Below are positions 30,013 through 38,553 of a stretch of 45,569 bases of DNA, piece after piece. How positions within the stretch are numbered: position 1 is the stretch's first letter; the number at the start of each line of letters is the position of its first letter. Location of the stretch: contig QHSB01000081.1 in assembly GCA_003220335.1 (NCBI GenBank), positions 1 through 45,569 on the forward strand. Reading direction: 5' to 3'. Source of the DNA: Candidatus Rokuibacteriota bacterium (GTDB lineage: Bacteria; Methylomirabilota; Methylomirabilia; Rokubacteriales; CSP1-6). The position numbers were made by a program, and so were the translations under genes. Under the pieces are notes generated by a model. It was not told the origin of the DNA and did not search any database. It was given only the letters and a program-made list of their open reading frames with translations.

Positions 30013-31641
30013 ATGCTCGAAGTACCCACCGGACCCGCCACAATTCGCCCCATGCGGGATGCCGGTTACACGGTGGGACTGCTGGCAGCCGCCATTCTCT
30101 CCGGTTACGGTCTCCTGGCACCCGAGCGACTCGGCCTCGTCATCGATTTCGAGCCGCCCGTACGCATCGTCGGCTCGATCAGCCCGGGCGTGACCGAGCC
30201 CTCTGCGCCTGGGCGTCCATCGGGCGCTGACACGTCGGCGAAGCCCGGCGTCTCCGTCGCCAGGCCGGAGCTCGCGCCGAGCGTGCCAGGACGGACCGAG
30301 CGGGGAAGGCGGCTCCAGACGGTCAGGCTCACGCCCGACGCGCGGCTGGAAGCCGCGCGGCCCATGCCCGACGTCCGGCCCGCGCCCCAGCCCGCGAAGC
30401 CCGAGCGGCCGCGCGGCACGTGGTCGGGTGCGGTGGCCGGCAAGGTGCTGGACCAGGATGGGCAGGCCCTCGCGGGCGCCTCCGTGGTCGCGGGCGGCGT
30501 CGAGACGCGGGTCGGCGACGACGGCACGTTCTCGGTGACGCCGCCGTCCGACGCGACGCTGATCGTGAAGCGACCTGGCTATGCGAAGGTCAGCGTCGAG
30601 CCCACGCCGCTCAAGGGGCCGCTCGAACTCGTGATGCGGCCGCAGCTGATCAAGGCCGCCTACCTCACCTACTTCGGCTTCGGCGACCGCGGCATTCGCG
30701 GCCGCGTGCTCGCCCTGGTCGAGCGCACCGAGCTGAACGCGGTGGTCATCGACGTCAAGGGCGACCGCGGCTGGATCATCTATCCGACCCGCGTCGAGCA
30801 GGCACTGGCCATCGGCGCCCAGGGGCCCGCCACGCTGCGTGACTTCGACGGCATGATGGCCGACCTCAAGGCGCGCGGCGTGTACACGATCGCGCGGATC
30901 GTGACCTTCAAGGACAACATCCTGGCCACCGCGCGGCCGGAGCTGGCCGTCACGGACACGCGCACCGGCAAGCCGTGGGTCGACCGCGAGGGGCTCGCCT
31001 GGGTCGACCCGTTCCGCGAAGAGGTGTGGAACTACAATATCGCCCTCGCCCGGGAAGCCATCGAGCGCGGCTTCGACGAGGTCCAGTTCGACTACGTGCG
31101 CTTCCCGACCGACGGCAAGCTGCAGGCCGCCAAGTACGTCAAGCCGGTGAGCAAGGCGACGCGGCTGCCCACCATCGCCGCCTTCCTCGAGCGCGCGCGC
31201 AAGGAGCTGGGCGCGCGCGGCGGGTACGTGGCCGCCGACCTCTTCGGCTACACGGCCTTCAACGAGAACGACACGGACATCGGGCAGCGCATCGAGGAGC
31301 TGGCGCCGCACCTCGACTACATCTGCCCGATGGTCTATCCCTCCGGCTACCACGTCGGCATCCCCGGCTTCCGCAACCCGGTCCAGAACTCCTACGCGGT
31401 CGTGCGCGAGAGCGTGCGGCTGATCCGCCAGCGCGCGGCGCACACGCCGGCCCGCGTGCGCCCCTGGCTGCAGGACTTCAGGGACTACGCGTTCGACCGG
31501 CGGATCTTCGGCGTATCGGAGATCCGCGACCAGATCCGCGGGGCCGACGAGGGGGGCAGCAGCGGCTGGATGCTCTGGAACCCGCGTAACGACTACACGG
31601 GCGGGGCGCTGCGGGCCAAGATCCCGCTGGCGGCGCGATGA
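30013..31641 (+). CDS. Carboxypeptidase-regulatory-like domain plus putative glycoside hydrolase (DUF4015)
   Basis: GKVLDQDGQALAGASVVAGG...; KAAYLTYFGFGDRGIRGRVLALVERTELNAVVIDVKGDRG, DEVQFDYVRFPTDG, YICPMVYPSGY. Confidence 0.85.
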   Translation: MLEVPTGPATIRPMRDAGYTVGLLAAAILSGYGLLAPERLGLVIDFEPPVRIVGSISPGVTEPSAPGRPSGADTSAKPGVSVARPELAPSVPGRTERGRRLQTVRLTPDARLEAARPMPDVRPAPQPAKPERPRGTWSGAVAGKVLDQDGQALAGASVVAGGVETRVGDDGTFSVTPPSDATLIVKRPGYAKVSVEPTPLKGPLELVMRPQLIKAAYLTYFGFGDRGIRGRVLALVERTELNAVVIDVKGDRGWIIYPTRVEQALAIGAQGPATLRDFDGMMADLKARGVYTIARIVTFKDNILATARPELAVTDTRTGKPWVDREGLAWVDPFREEVWNYNIALAREAIERGFDEVQFDYVRFPTDGKLQAAKYVKPVSKATRLPTIAAFLERARKELGARGGYVAADLFGYTAFNENDTDIGQRIEELAPHLDYICPMVYPSGYHVGIPGFRNPVQNSYAVVRESVRLIRQRAAHTPARVRPWLQDFRDYAFDRRIFGVSEIRDQIRGADEGGSSGWMLWNPRNDYTGGALRAKIPLAAR

Positions 31642-32600
31642 GGCTGGCACTCGTCGCCGTCCTGCTCCTGGCCGCCGCGCTGATGTTCGCCGCCTTCGCC
31701 TGGGCGGATCAGCCCTCCGCCAACGAGCTCGGACGGCTGATGATCCTCGAGTACCACAAGGTCGACTATCCCGAGGACCGCTGGACGCGCACGCCCGAGA
31801 ACTTTCGACAGGACCTCGAGGCGCTCTACGCGCGCGGCTACCGCCTGCACTCGCTGAACGCGCTGCTCGACGGCCGCATCATGGCGCCGGCCGGGACGAC
31901 GCCGATCGTGCTCACCTTCGACGACTCCTCGCCGGGGCAGTTCCGCTACATCGAGACCAACGGCGCGCTGGAGATCGACCCGAAGTGCGCGGTGGGAATC
32001 CTCGAGGCGTTCCTGCGCGAAAAGCCGGACTTCGGTCGCGCCGCCACGTTCTACGTGCTGCCCGGCGCCAGCAAGCCCAATCGCCTCTTCAACCAGCCGG
32101 AGCACGAGGGCAGGAAGCTGCAGTACCTCGTGAGCCACGGCTACGAGATCGGCAACCATACGCTCTGGCACGCCAACCTCGGCAAGTACGACGAGGCGGT
32201 CGTACGCGTGCAGATCGCCGAGGCGCAGCAGTGGATCCAGCGCTACGTGCCCGAGTACAAGATCCGCACGCTCGCGCTGCCGCACGGCGTGTACCCGCGC
32301 GAGGTCGGCTGGGCCCTGCGCGGCAGCGCCAAGGGCACCGTGTACGAGCACGACGCGATCCTCATGGTGGCGGGCGGGACCGCCCAGTCGCCGTTCGCGC
32401 GCGGCTTCGATCCGCTGCGGCTGCCGCGGATCCAGGTCATCGCGCGCGACCTCGCCTACTGGCTCGCGTGGTTCGACAAGCATCCGCACGAGCGCTTCAT
32501 CAGCGACGGTGACCCCGCGACGGTCACCGTGCCCGCCGATCGCCGCGACAAGCTCAAGCCCGACCTGAAGCTACGCATCATCGAGACGACCGATCGATAG
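31638..32600 (+). CDS. Polysaccharide deacetylase-family protein
   Basis: LMILEYHKVDY, VLTFDDSSPGQF, GYEIGNHTLWHANL; ATGA overlap with upstream DUF4015 gene. Confidence 0.85.
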   Translation: MRLALVAVLLLAAALMFAAFAWADQPSANELGRLMILEYHKVDYPEDRWTRTPENFRQDLEALYARGYRLHSLNALLDGRIMAPAGTTPIVLTFDDSSPGQFRYIETNGALEIDPKCAVGILEAFLREKPDFGRAATFYVLPGASKPNRLFNQPEHEGRKLQYLVSHGYEIGNHTLWHANLGKYDEAVVRVQIAEAQQWIQRYVPEYKIRTLALPHGVYPREVGWALRGSAKGTVYEHDAILMVAGGTAQSPFARGFDPLRLPRIQVIARDLAYWLAWFDKHPHERFISDGDPATVTVPADRRDKLKPDLKLRIIETTDR

Positions 32601-32634
32601 CGCCTCCCCCCGCAGCTGTCCGCTCCGTGGCATC

Positions 32635-32662
32635 AGGGGCCCTCTCGGCCCTTTATTTTTTC
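32635..32662 (+). terminator. Rho-independent terminator after polysaccharide deacetylase
   Basis: AGGGGCC-CTCTC-GGCCCTT stem-loop followed by TATTTTTT. Confidence 0.75.
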
Positions 32663-32701
32663 AGCGTGATCATAACGATCAATTCACGACGTGGTTCCGT
32701 A

Positions 32702-32770
32702 GGGGGCATGGGGGCCTTAGAACGGTCGTTGCGTGGGGGGCATGGGGGGTGCGCCTCGCAGCCCCCCTCT
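32702..32770. repeat. G-run repetitive element with hairpin (GGGGGGTGCG-CCT-CGCAGCCCCCC)
   Basis: Two copies of GGGGG(G)CATGGGGG and a 10-bp stem with one bulge at 32744-32767. Confidence 0.65.
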
Positions 32771-32810
32771 ACAATGGACATCGAAGGTCACACCCAGCGC
32801 AAAGGAACTG

Positions 32811-32849
32811 GAGGTTTATCTGTAGATGAGGTTTATCTGTAGATGAGGT
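32811..32849. repeat. 17-bp perfect tandem duplication GAGGTTTATCTGTAGAT (2.3 copies)
   Basis: 32811-32827 and 32828-32844 are identical; covers the 3' end of the DUF1343 gene. Confidence 0.95.
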
Positions 32850-35181
32850 ACGACGCCCGCCGGTTCAGGAAACTGTTCCGCTCCATCTCGGTCCACGCCA
32901 CCAGCCGATCCAACGATTCGTTCCGCAAGAAGGCCCACATCGTCGCGCGGTTCACCAGGAGGTTCTGGATCGCCTCGGGTCTGAACTGGTCGCGGTGACG
33001 GCTCCGTAGCGTCCTGGCGATCGCCAGCCCGACCGTCACCGGCCGAATCGCCTCCCGGTCGGTGACCACGAGGCGGACGCCGCCGCACGGCACCGCCGTG
33101 TAGATGTCGCTGCTCGGCGTGAAGACCACGGGCTCGAAGCTCACGCCGCTCAGGCGCAGGGCGTTCAGATCCTCGCTCACGCGGTGCGGATCGAGCCAGG
33201 GCGCGCCGATGACCTCGAACGGACGCTCCGTGCCGCGCCCCACCGAGACATTCGTCGACTCCAGCAGGCCGATCCCGGAGTAGAGCAGGGCCTGTGTCAG
33301 CGAGCGGATGTTCGGCGACGGATTCACCCACGGCAGCCCGGTCTCGTCGAACCAGCGCCCGCGCTCCCAGCCCTCGAGCGGCACGATCGTGAGCGACACG
33401 GGGATCTTCCGCTCCATGGCCACCATGCGCCCGAACTCGCCGATGGTCATGCCCGTCCGCACAGGAATCGGGTGCGGCGCCGTGAACGAGCCGAGGTCGG
33501 GATCCATCAGCGGTCCCTCGACCACGCGCCCGTTGATCGGATTCGGCCGATCGAGCAGGAGCACGGGAATCCGCGCGCGCGCTGCCTCCTCCATGACGTA
33601 GACGAGCGTGGTGAGGTACGTGTAGTAGCGTACGCCGACGTCCTGGATGTCGAACACGACCAGGTCGAGCCCGCGCAGCATGCCGCCGTTCGGGCGGCGC
33701 GTGCTGCCGTAGAGGCTCCACACCGGCAGCCCCGTGATCGGGTCGCGGCCGTGGGGCACCTCGGTGTTGGCGTCGCCGGTGAGGCCGTGCTCGGGCGTGA
33801 AGATCGCGGCGAGTTTCACGCGCGGGGCCGCCGCCAGCAGGTCGATCGCGCGGCGGCCCTGCGAATCGACCCCCGTCTGATTCGTCACCAGCCCCACCGT
33901 GTAGCCGGCGATCGGCGCGAAGTCCTGGGCGACGAGCACGTCGAGGCCCGAGCGCACCACGGAGGCGGAGCGGGGCGGCTTGGCGTCCTCGCCCCCGTCG
34001 GCGGCGGGAGCGGTGGAGTCGCCCATCGCCACCTTCGTCGGCAGCTCCGGGACGAAGAGGGCCGCGCCCGCCGCGGCGGCCACGCGCGTGCGCAGGTCAC
34101 GGATGGCGTTGGCGCCGCCGCCGCTGGGGTGCACGCGGTTGGTGAGGAGGATCAGGTACGAGCGCGTGGGCGGATCGATCCAGACCGAGGTGCCGGTGAA
34201 GCCCAGATGCCCCACCGACTCCGGCGGGAAGTACGGCGATGCCGTGCGCGAGAAGGCGCTGGACACGTCCCAGCCGAGCGCGCGGCTGCCGTTGCCCTCG
34301 GGCGAGCGCTCCAGCATCGTCGCGATCGTGGTCGACTTGAACACGCGCTTGCCTTCGAGCGTGCCGGCGCCGACCAGCATGCGGCAGATCCGCGCGATGT
34401 CGGACGCCGTCGAGAACATGCCGGCGTGACCGGCCACGCCGCCGAGCGCGCGCGCGCGCGCATCGTGCACCTCGCCGACGAGGAGGTGGCCGTTGGCAAA
34501 CTCCGTGGGCGCGACGCGGTCGCGCACGCGTCCGGACGGGTTGAAGCTCGTGTCGCGCAGCCCCAGCGGCTTGAAGACGTGCTGATCGAGGTAGCGGTCG
34601 AGCGGCGCGCCCGAAACCCGCCGCACCATCTCGCCCAGCAGCAGGAAGCCCGTGTCGCTGTACTGGAACGCGCTGCCGGGCGGATAGTCGAACGGCAGCT
34701 TCGAGAGCAGCGCCGCCGCCTTGGGGAAGCCCGGGCTCACGCTACCGTTGGGCGGGATGGCCGGCAGCCCCGCGCTGTGCGTGAGCAGCCGGCGGATCGT
34801 CACCATCTCGTGGGCGTGGCCGCGAAACTCCCTCAGGTAGCGGCCGAGCGGCGCGTCGAGCTTCACCTGGCCGCGCTCGACGAGCGACATCACGGCCAGC
34901 GTCGTGCCGAGCGGCTTGGTCAGCGAGGCGACGTCGAAGATCGTGTCCTCGGTCATCGCGACGTGCTCCGGGACCACGCGCCGCAAGCCCCACGTGCGCC
35001 GATAGATGATCTCGTCGCCCCGTCCGACCATCACGACGACACCGGGGATCTCGCCGGAGGCCACCACTTCGAGCGCGGCCTCGTCGATCCCGCTCCAGTC
35101 CTGCGCCGACGCGTAGGAAGACGTCAGCGCCAGCGCGAGCGAAAGGGCCAGGAGGACGGCAGGACGGAGCGCCACGAGCAC
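32833..35181 (-). CDS. Secreted fusion: class C beta-lactamase-like serine hydrolase plus DUF1343 (NamZ-type exo-beta-N-acetylmuramidase)
   Basis: Signal peptide; SLTKPLGTT SxxK box, YSDTGF, GFTGTSV; then VGLVTNQTGVD...AIFTPEHGLTGD...VVFDIQDVGVRYYTY. Confidence 0.88.
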   Translation of the reverse strand: MLVALRPAVLLALSLALALTSSYASAQDWSGIDEAALEVVASGEIPGVVVMVGRGDEIIYRRTWGLRRVVPEHVAMTEDTIFDVASLTKPLGTTLAVMSLVERGQVKLDAPLGRYLREFRGHAHEMVTIRRLLTHSAGLPAIPPNGSVSPGFPKAAALLSKLPFDYPPGSAFQYSDTGFLLLGEMVRRVSGAPLDRYLDQHVFKPLGLRDTSFNPSGRVRDRVAPTEFANGHLLVGEVHDARARALGGVAGHAGMFSTASDIARICRMLVGAGTLEGKRVFKSTTIATMLERSPEGNGSRALGWDVSSAFSRTASPYFPPESVGHLGFTGTSVWIDPPTRSYLILLTNRVHPSGGGANAIRDLRTRVAAAAGAALFVPELPTKVAMGDSTAPAADGGEDAKPPRSASVVRSGLDVLVAQDFAPIAGYTVGLVTNQTGVDSQGRRAIDLLAAAPRVKLAAIFTPEHGLTGDANTEVPHGRDPITGLPVWSLYGSTRRPNGGMLRGLDLVVFDIQDVGVRYYTYLTTLVYVMEEAARARIPVLLLDRPNPINGRVVEGPLMDPDLGSFTAPHPIPVRTGMTIGEFGRMVAMERKIPVSLTIVPLEGWERGRWFDETGLPWVNPSPNIRSLTQALLYSGIGLLESTNVSVGRGTERPFEVIGAPWLDPHRVSEDLNALRLSGVSFEPVVFTPSSDIYTAVPCGGVRLVVTDREAIRPVTVGLAIARTLRSRHRDQFRPEAIQNLLVNRATMWAFLRNESLDRLVAWTEMERNSFLNRRASYLIYR

Positions 35182-35239
35182 GCTCCGATCTTACTCTTAT
35201 CGGATCACCCGGCGGCGAGCAGATTGATATCCTAAGGGC

Positions 35240-36151
35240 ATGCAGGCGCCGGCGATGCGACGGGTGTTCGTCACGGGCGGCACGGGGTTCGTAGGTCGGG
35301 CGGTCGTCCAGGCGCTGGGGGCCGAGGGTTATGCGGTGCGCTGCCTGGTCCGCCGCGGCTCGGAGCGCGACCTGCGCGGCCTGGGCGCCATCGAGCGCGT
35401 CGAGGGCGACGTGATGGCGCGGCAGTCGCTGGACGAGGGCATGGCCGGCTGCAATGCCGTGATCCACCTGGTCGGCATCATCCGCGAGCACCCCGCGAGC
35501 GGCGTCACCTTCGAGCGCGTCCACACGCAGGGCACGATCAACGTGCTCGAGGCCGCCGCCACCGTCGGCGCACGGCGCTACGTGCACATGAGCGCGCTCG
35601 GCACGCGAGTGGGGGCGCATTCGCGCTACCACCGGACCAAGTGGGCGGCCGAGGAGGTGGTGCGCGCGAGCCCGATCCCGTGGACGATCTTCCGGCCGTC
35701 GATCATCTACGGTCGCGGCGATGGCTTCGTCTCGATGCTCGCGGGCATGATCGAGCGCCTGCCGGTCGTGCCGGTCATCGGCACCGGGCGCCAGCGCCTG
35801 CAGCCGGTGCCCGTCGCGCACGTCGCCCAGGGCTTCGTCCGCGCGCTCGCCCTCGACGCGAGCGTGAAGCACACGTACGACGTCGGCGGACCCGAGCCCG
35901 TGACGATGGTCGATCTGCTCGACCGCGTCGCCGCCGCGATGGGCCGCCGCCGGCCCCTGAAGGCGCACGCGCCGCTGGGCCTCGTACGCGCGGCGACCAG
36001 CGTGCTTCACCGTTTCCCCGGCTATCCCCTGACGCCCGATCAGCTCCTCATGCTCGAGGAGGAGAACACCTGCGAACCGGGCGCCTTCTACGAAACGTTC
36101 GGCCTGGTGCCGGTACCGCTGTCCACCGGGCTGACGGCGATGCTCGCCTGA
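35240..36151 (+). CDS. NAD(P)-binding epimerase/NDUFA9-like protein
   Basis: RRVFVTGGTGFVGRAVVQAL Rossmann; YHRTKWAAEEVV. Confidence 0.88.
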   Translation: MQAPAMRRVFVTGGTGFVGRAVVQALGAEGYAVRCLVRRGSERDLRGLGAIERVEGDVMARQSLDEGMAGCNAVIHLVGIIREHPASGVTFERVHTQGTINVLEAAATVGARRYVHMSALGTRVGAHSRYHRTKWAAEEVVRASPIPWTIFRPSIIYGRGDGFVSMLAGMIERLPVVPVIGTGRQRLQPVPVAHVAQGFVRALALDASVKHTYDVGGPEPVTMVDLLDRVAAAMGRRRPLKAHAPLGLVRAATSVLHRFPGYPLTPDQLLMLEEENTCEPGAFYETFGLVPVPLSTGLTAMLA

Positions 36152-36573
36152 TGCCCTTCCGGCATCCCGACCGCGCGCACGACCTCGATACCCGCATCGA
36201 GCACGAAGTCCGCGAGCGCCTCGAGGAGGCGATCGACTTCGTGTGCCTCGACGCGCTCGTGCGTGTGCGCCAGGCGCGCGGCCTTCCCGCGCCCGTCTCC
36301 GACAACGCCGCCGACCGCGCGGAGTATACGCAGCACGTCCTGGCCTTCCTGCGCGTGCTCGACGCGGAGGTGCCCGCCGCCGACGCGCGGCGCGCCCGCG
36401 GCGGCGCCGACACCGAAGAGGCCCGGCTGCTCGCTGCCCAGGTCGCCCGCGCACGCGCCTTGCCGGACTACTGGCAGCGCTTCGAGACGCTCAGCGCGCG
36501 GTTCTTGGCCGAGCCCGCGTCGTCAGGCGGCGAGCGGCGCGGGGTGCTCGCTCGCCTCTTCGGCCGCAGTTGA
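36151..36573 (+). CDS. Hypothetical protein (141 aa)
   Basis: TGATG stop/start coupling to the upstream epimerase-like gene. Confidence 0.55.
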   Translation: MPFRHPDRAHDLDTRIEHEVRERLEEAIDFVCLDALVRVRQARGLPAPVSDNAADRAEYTQHVLAFLRVLDAEVPAADARRARGGADTEEARLLAAQVARARALPDYWQRFETLSARFLAEPASSGGERRGVLARLFGRS

Positions 36574-36810
36574 CCGCCAGGCCGCGACCGCCCAGAGATT
36601 CTCGACATCCTCGAGCGCGCGGCGCCAGCGACCGTAGCCTTCCATCAGCGAGGCGCGGGCCTGGGCCAGTTGCGCTTCGGCCTCGTCCAGACGCGTGCGC
36701 ACGGCCGTCGTCAGCACGTGGGACGTGACACCGTCCGGCGGGACCGACGAGGCCAGTCGATCGACGAAGTGGGTGACCTCTTGCTGCAGCAACCGCTCTA
36801 CCGGGTTCAT
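36523..36810 (-). CDS. Hypothetical helical protein (95 aa)
   Basis: RBS-like AGGAGGTCGCTCAC before ATG; MNPVERLLQQEVTHFVDRLASSV... Confidence 0.55.
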   Translation of the reverse strand: MNPVERLLQQEVTHFVDRLASSVPPDGVTSHVLTTAVRTRLDEAEAQLAQARASLMEGYGRWRRALEDVENLWAVAAWRSTAAEEASEHPAPLAA

Positions 36811-36844
36811 GTGAGCGACCTCCTGCGTCTTCCGTTGTGGGACT

Positions 36845-36880
36845 CATATACTCAACACAAGTTGAGTAGTTGTCAAGTCC
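36845..36880 (-). promoter_or_regulatory. Candidate operator/promoter: ACTCAAC-N4-GTTGAGT palindrome with TTGACA box
   Basis: Perfect 7-bp inverted repeat 36850-36856/36861-36867; minus strand reads CTTGACAACTACTCAACTTGTGTTGAGTATAT. Confidence 0.5.
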
Positions 36881-38030
36881 CAATTTGAGCCCGATCGCCG
36901 CGGTCCTGCTCGCCAAGTCGGTCCGGACGTTCTGCTACGGGTTCCTCGGAATCCTGCTGCCCGTGTACCTCGCCGAGCACGGAATGGACGCCCGGGGCGT
37001 CGGGCTGGCGGTGACGTGCACACTCGGCGGCAGCGCCGCGCTGACGTGGGCGGTGCGGCGTCCGGCCGAGCGCCTGGGCGCGCGGGCGGCCCTGGGCGCC
37101 CTCGCCCTGCTCTCCGTCCTCGCCGCCGCGTTGCTGCTCGTCTCGGAGCATCCGTGGGTTGTCGTGCTCGCGGCGATGATCGGCAACGTGGCCGTCGGCA
37201 CCGGCGAGACCGGCCCCTTCCTCTCGATCGAGCAAGTCGTCGTCGCACGCGCGGTGACGGGCACGCGTCGCACGACGGTGCTGAGCCTCTACAACCTGCT
37301 CGGCTACGCCGCGGGCGGGCTCGGCGCCGCCATCGTGGGCCTGACCGCTCCGCGCGCGCTCTTCGCGATCTTCCTGGCCGCCTCGGTCGTGCAGGCCGTG
37401 CTCTACGCGCGGCTGCCCGCCGCCGTCCCCGCGCCGCGCGTGCCCGCCGGTGCCGGACCCTCGTCGGCCCTCATCCGCCGACTCGCGGCGCTGTTTGCGC
37501 TCGACTCGTTCGCCGGCGGCTTCGTGCTCCAGTCGCTCGTCGCCTATTTCCTGCACGAGCGCTACGGGCTCGGCCTCGAGGCGCTCGGCCAGATCTTTCT
37601 CGGCGCGCAGCTCGTGACGGCCGCCTCCCTGCTGCTGGCCTCGCGCGCGGCGCGCCGGTTCGGGCTGCTGAACACGATGGTGGTCTCGCACCTCGTCTCG
37701 AACGTCTTCCTCGTCGCCATCGCGGCCGCGCCCACCGCGTGGGTGGCCGTCGCGCTGCTCTACGCCCGTCAGCTGCTGTCGCAGATGGACGTGCCGACGC
37801 GCCAGGCCTACCTGATGGCCGTGGTCGAGGACCACGAGCGCGAGGCGGCGGCGACCACGACGACGCTCTGGCGGACGGTGGCGCAGGCGGTCAGCCCCAG
37901 CGTGACCGGCTGGGTGATGGCCTCGGTGGCGCTGGCCGCGCCCTTCGTGCTGGGCGGCGGCCTCAAGATCGTGTACGACCTGATGTTATGGATCACCTTC
38001 AAGGACGTGAAACCACGGGAGCTGACATGA
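36870..38030 (+). CDS. MFS transporter
   Basis: About 11-12 hydrophobic helices; AVLLAKSVRTFCYGFLGILLPVYLAEHGMDARGVG; TTG start at 36870 or 36885. Confidence 0.85.
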   Translation: MSSPNLSPIAAVLLAKSVRTFCYGFLGILLPVYLAEHGMDARGVGLAVTCTLGGSAALTWAVRRPAERLGARAALGALALLSVLAAALLLVSEHPWVVVLAAMIGNVAVGTGETGPFLSIEQVVVARAVTGTRRTTVLSLYNLLGYAAGGLGAAIVGLTAPRALFAIFLAASVVQAVLYARLPAAVPAPRVPAGAGPSSALIRRLAALFALDSFAGGFVLQSLVAYFLHERYGLGLEALGQIFLGAQLVTAASLLLASRAARRFGLLNTMVVSHLVSNVFLVAIAAAPTAWVAVALLYARQLLSQMDVPTRQAYLMAVVEDHEREAAATTTTLWRTVAQAVSPSVTGWVMASVALAAPFVLGGGLKIVYDLMLWITFKDVKPRELT

Positions 38031-38070
38031 GAAGATCGGATATCGTGAGACTGCTTATGGGGACCCTCCG

Positions 38071-38367
38071 CTGAGCCCGCGCCGGAACTACGGCTTCGAG
38101 CGCCGCCGCAAGGAAGAAATCCGCAAGACCCGCCACGAGGCCAAGCTGCAGCGGAAGGCCGACCGCGCCACCCAAGGCGAGGTCGGGCCCGAGATGGGCA
38201 CCGCCGCCGAGGCCGGCGCGCCCGCCGACCGCTGGGAGTGGTTCTCGCCGAGCCGCGGCCGCGTCGTGACCACCGAGCCCAAGCAGCGGCCCCCCGCCGA
38301 TCCGCCCGACGACTGGACGCTGCTGACCGAAGCCGCCGGCACGGACGCCGAGTCGCCGCCCTCCTGA
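38071..38367 (+). CDS. Small basic protein, apparent CTG start
   Basis: Frame CTG-AGC-CCG... = (M)SPRRNYGFERRRKEEIRKTRHEAKLQRKADRATQGEVGPEMG...ESPPS; no ATG/GTG/TTG between in-frame stop at 38023 and this CTG. Confidence 0.5.
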   Translation: MSPRRNYGFERRRKEEIRKTRHEAKLQRKADRATQGEVGPEMGTAAEAGAPADRWEWFSPSRGRVVTTEPKQRPPADPPDDWTLLTEAAGTDAESPPS

Positions 38368-38553
38368 CGCGCGGTCCGCTTCAAATCGAAAGGCGCGCGA
38401 TCCTTACCTCGCCGTGTCTTCTGGGTACGGCGTCGGTTCCGGCCGGATAACGTGGCTCGCTGACAGGCGCTGCGTAGAGTCGATTTGCGTGGTCGAACGA
38501 GCCCCGCCCGGGCCCCGCCCCGCAGCGGCGCGGGTCGCGCCACCCGCTACCCG

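Noticed and set aside
33184-35235. 683-aa plus-strand ORF over the NamZ fusion
   Set aside because: Arg/His-rich antisense frame
36845-36880. HspR/HAIR operator (CTTGAGT-N7-ACTCAAG)
   Set aside because: Half-sites are in the opposite orientation and spacing is 4 nt, so it does not match HAIR
38088-38543. 151-aa minus-strand ORF opposite the CTG-start small ORF
   Set aside because: The plus frame has a more protein-like lysine/glutamate-rich helical sequence; the minus frame resembles an antisense shadow
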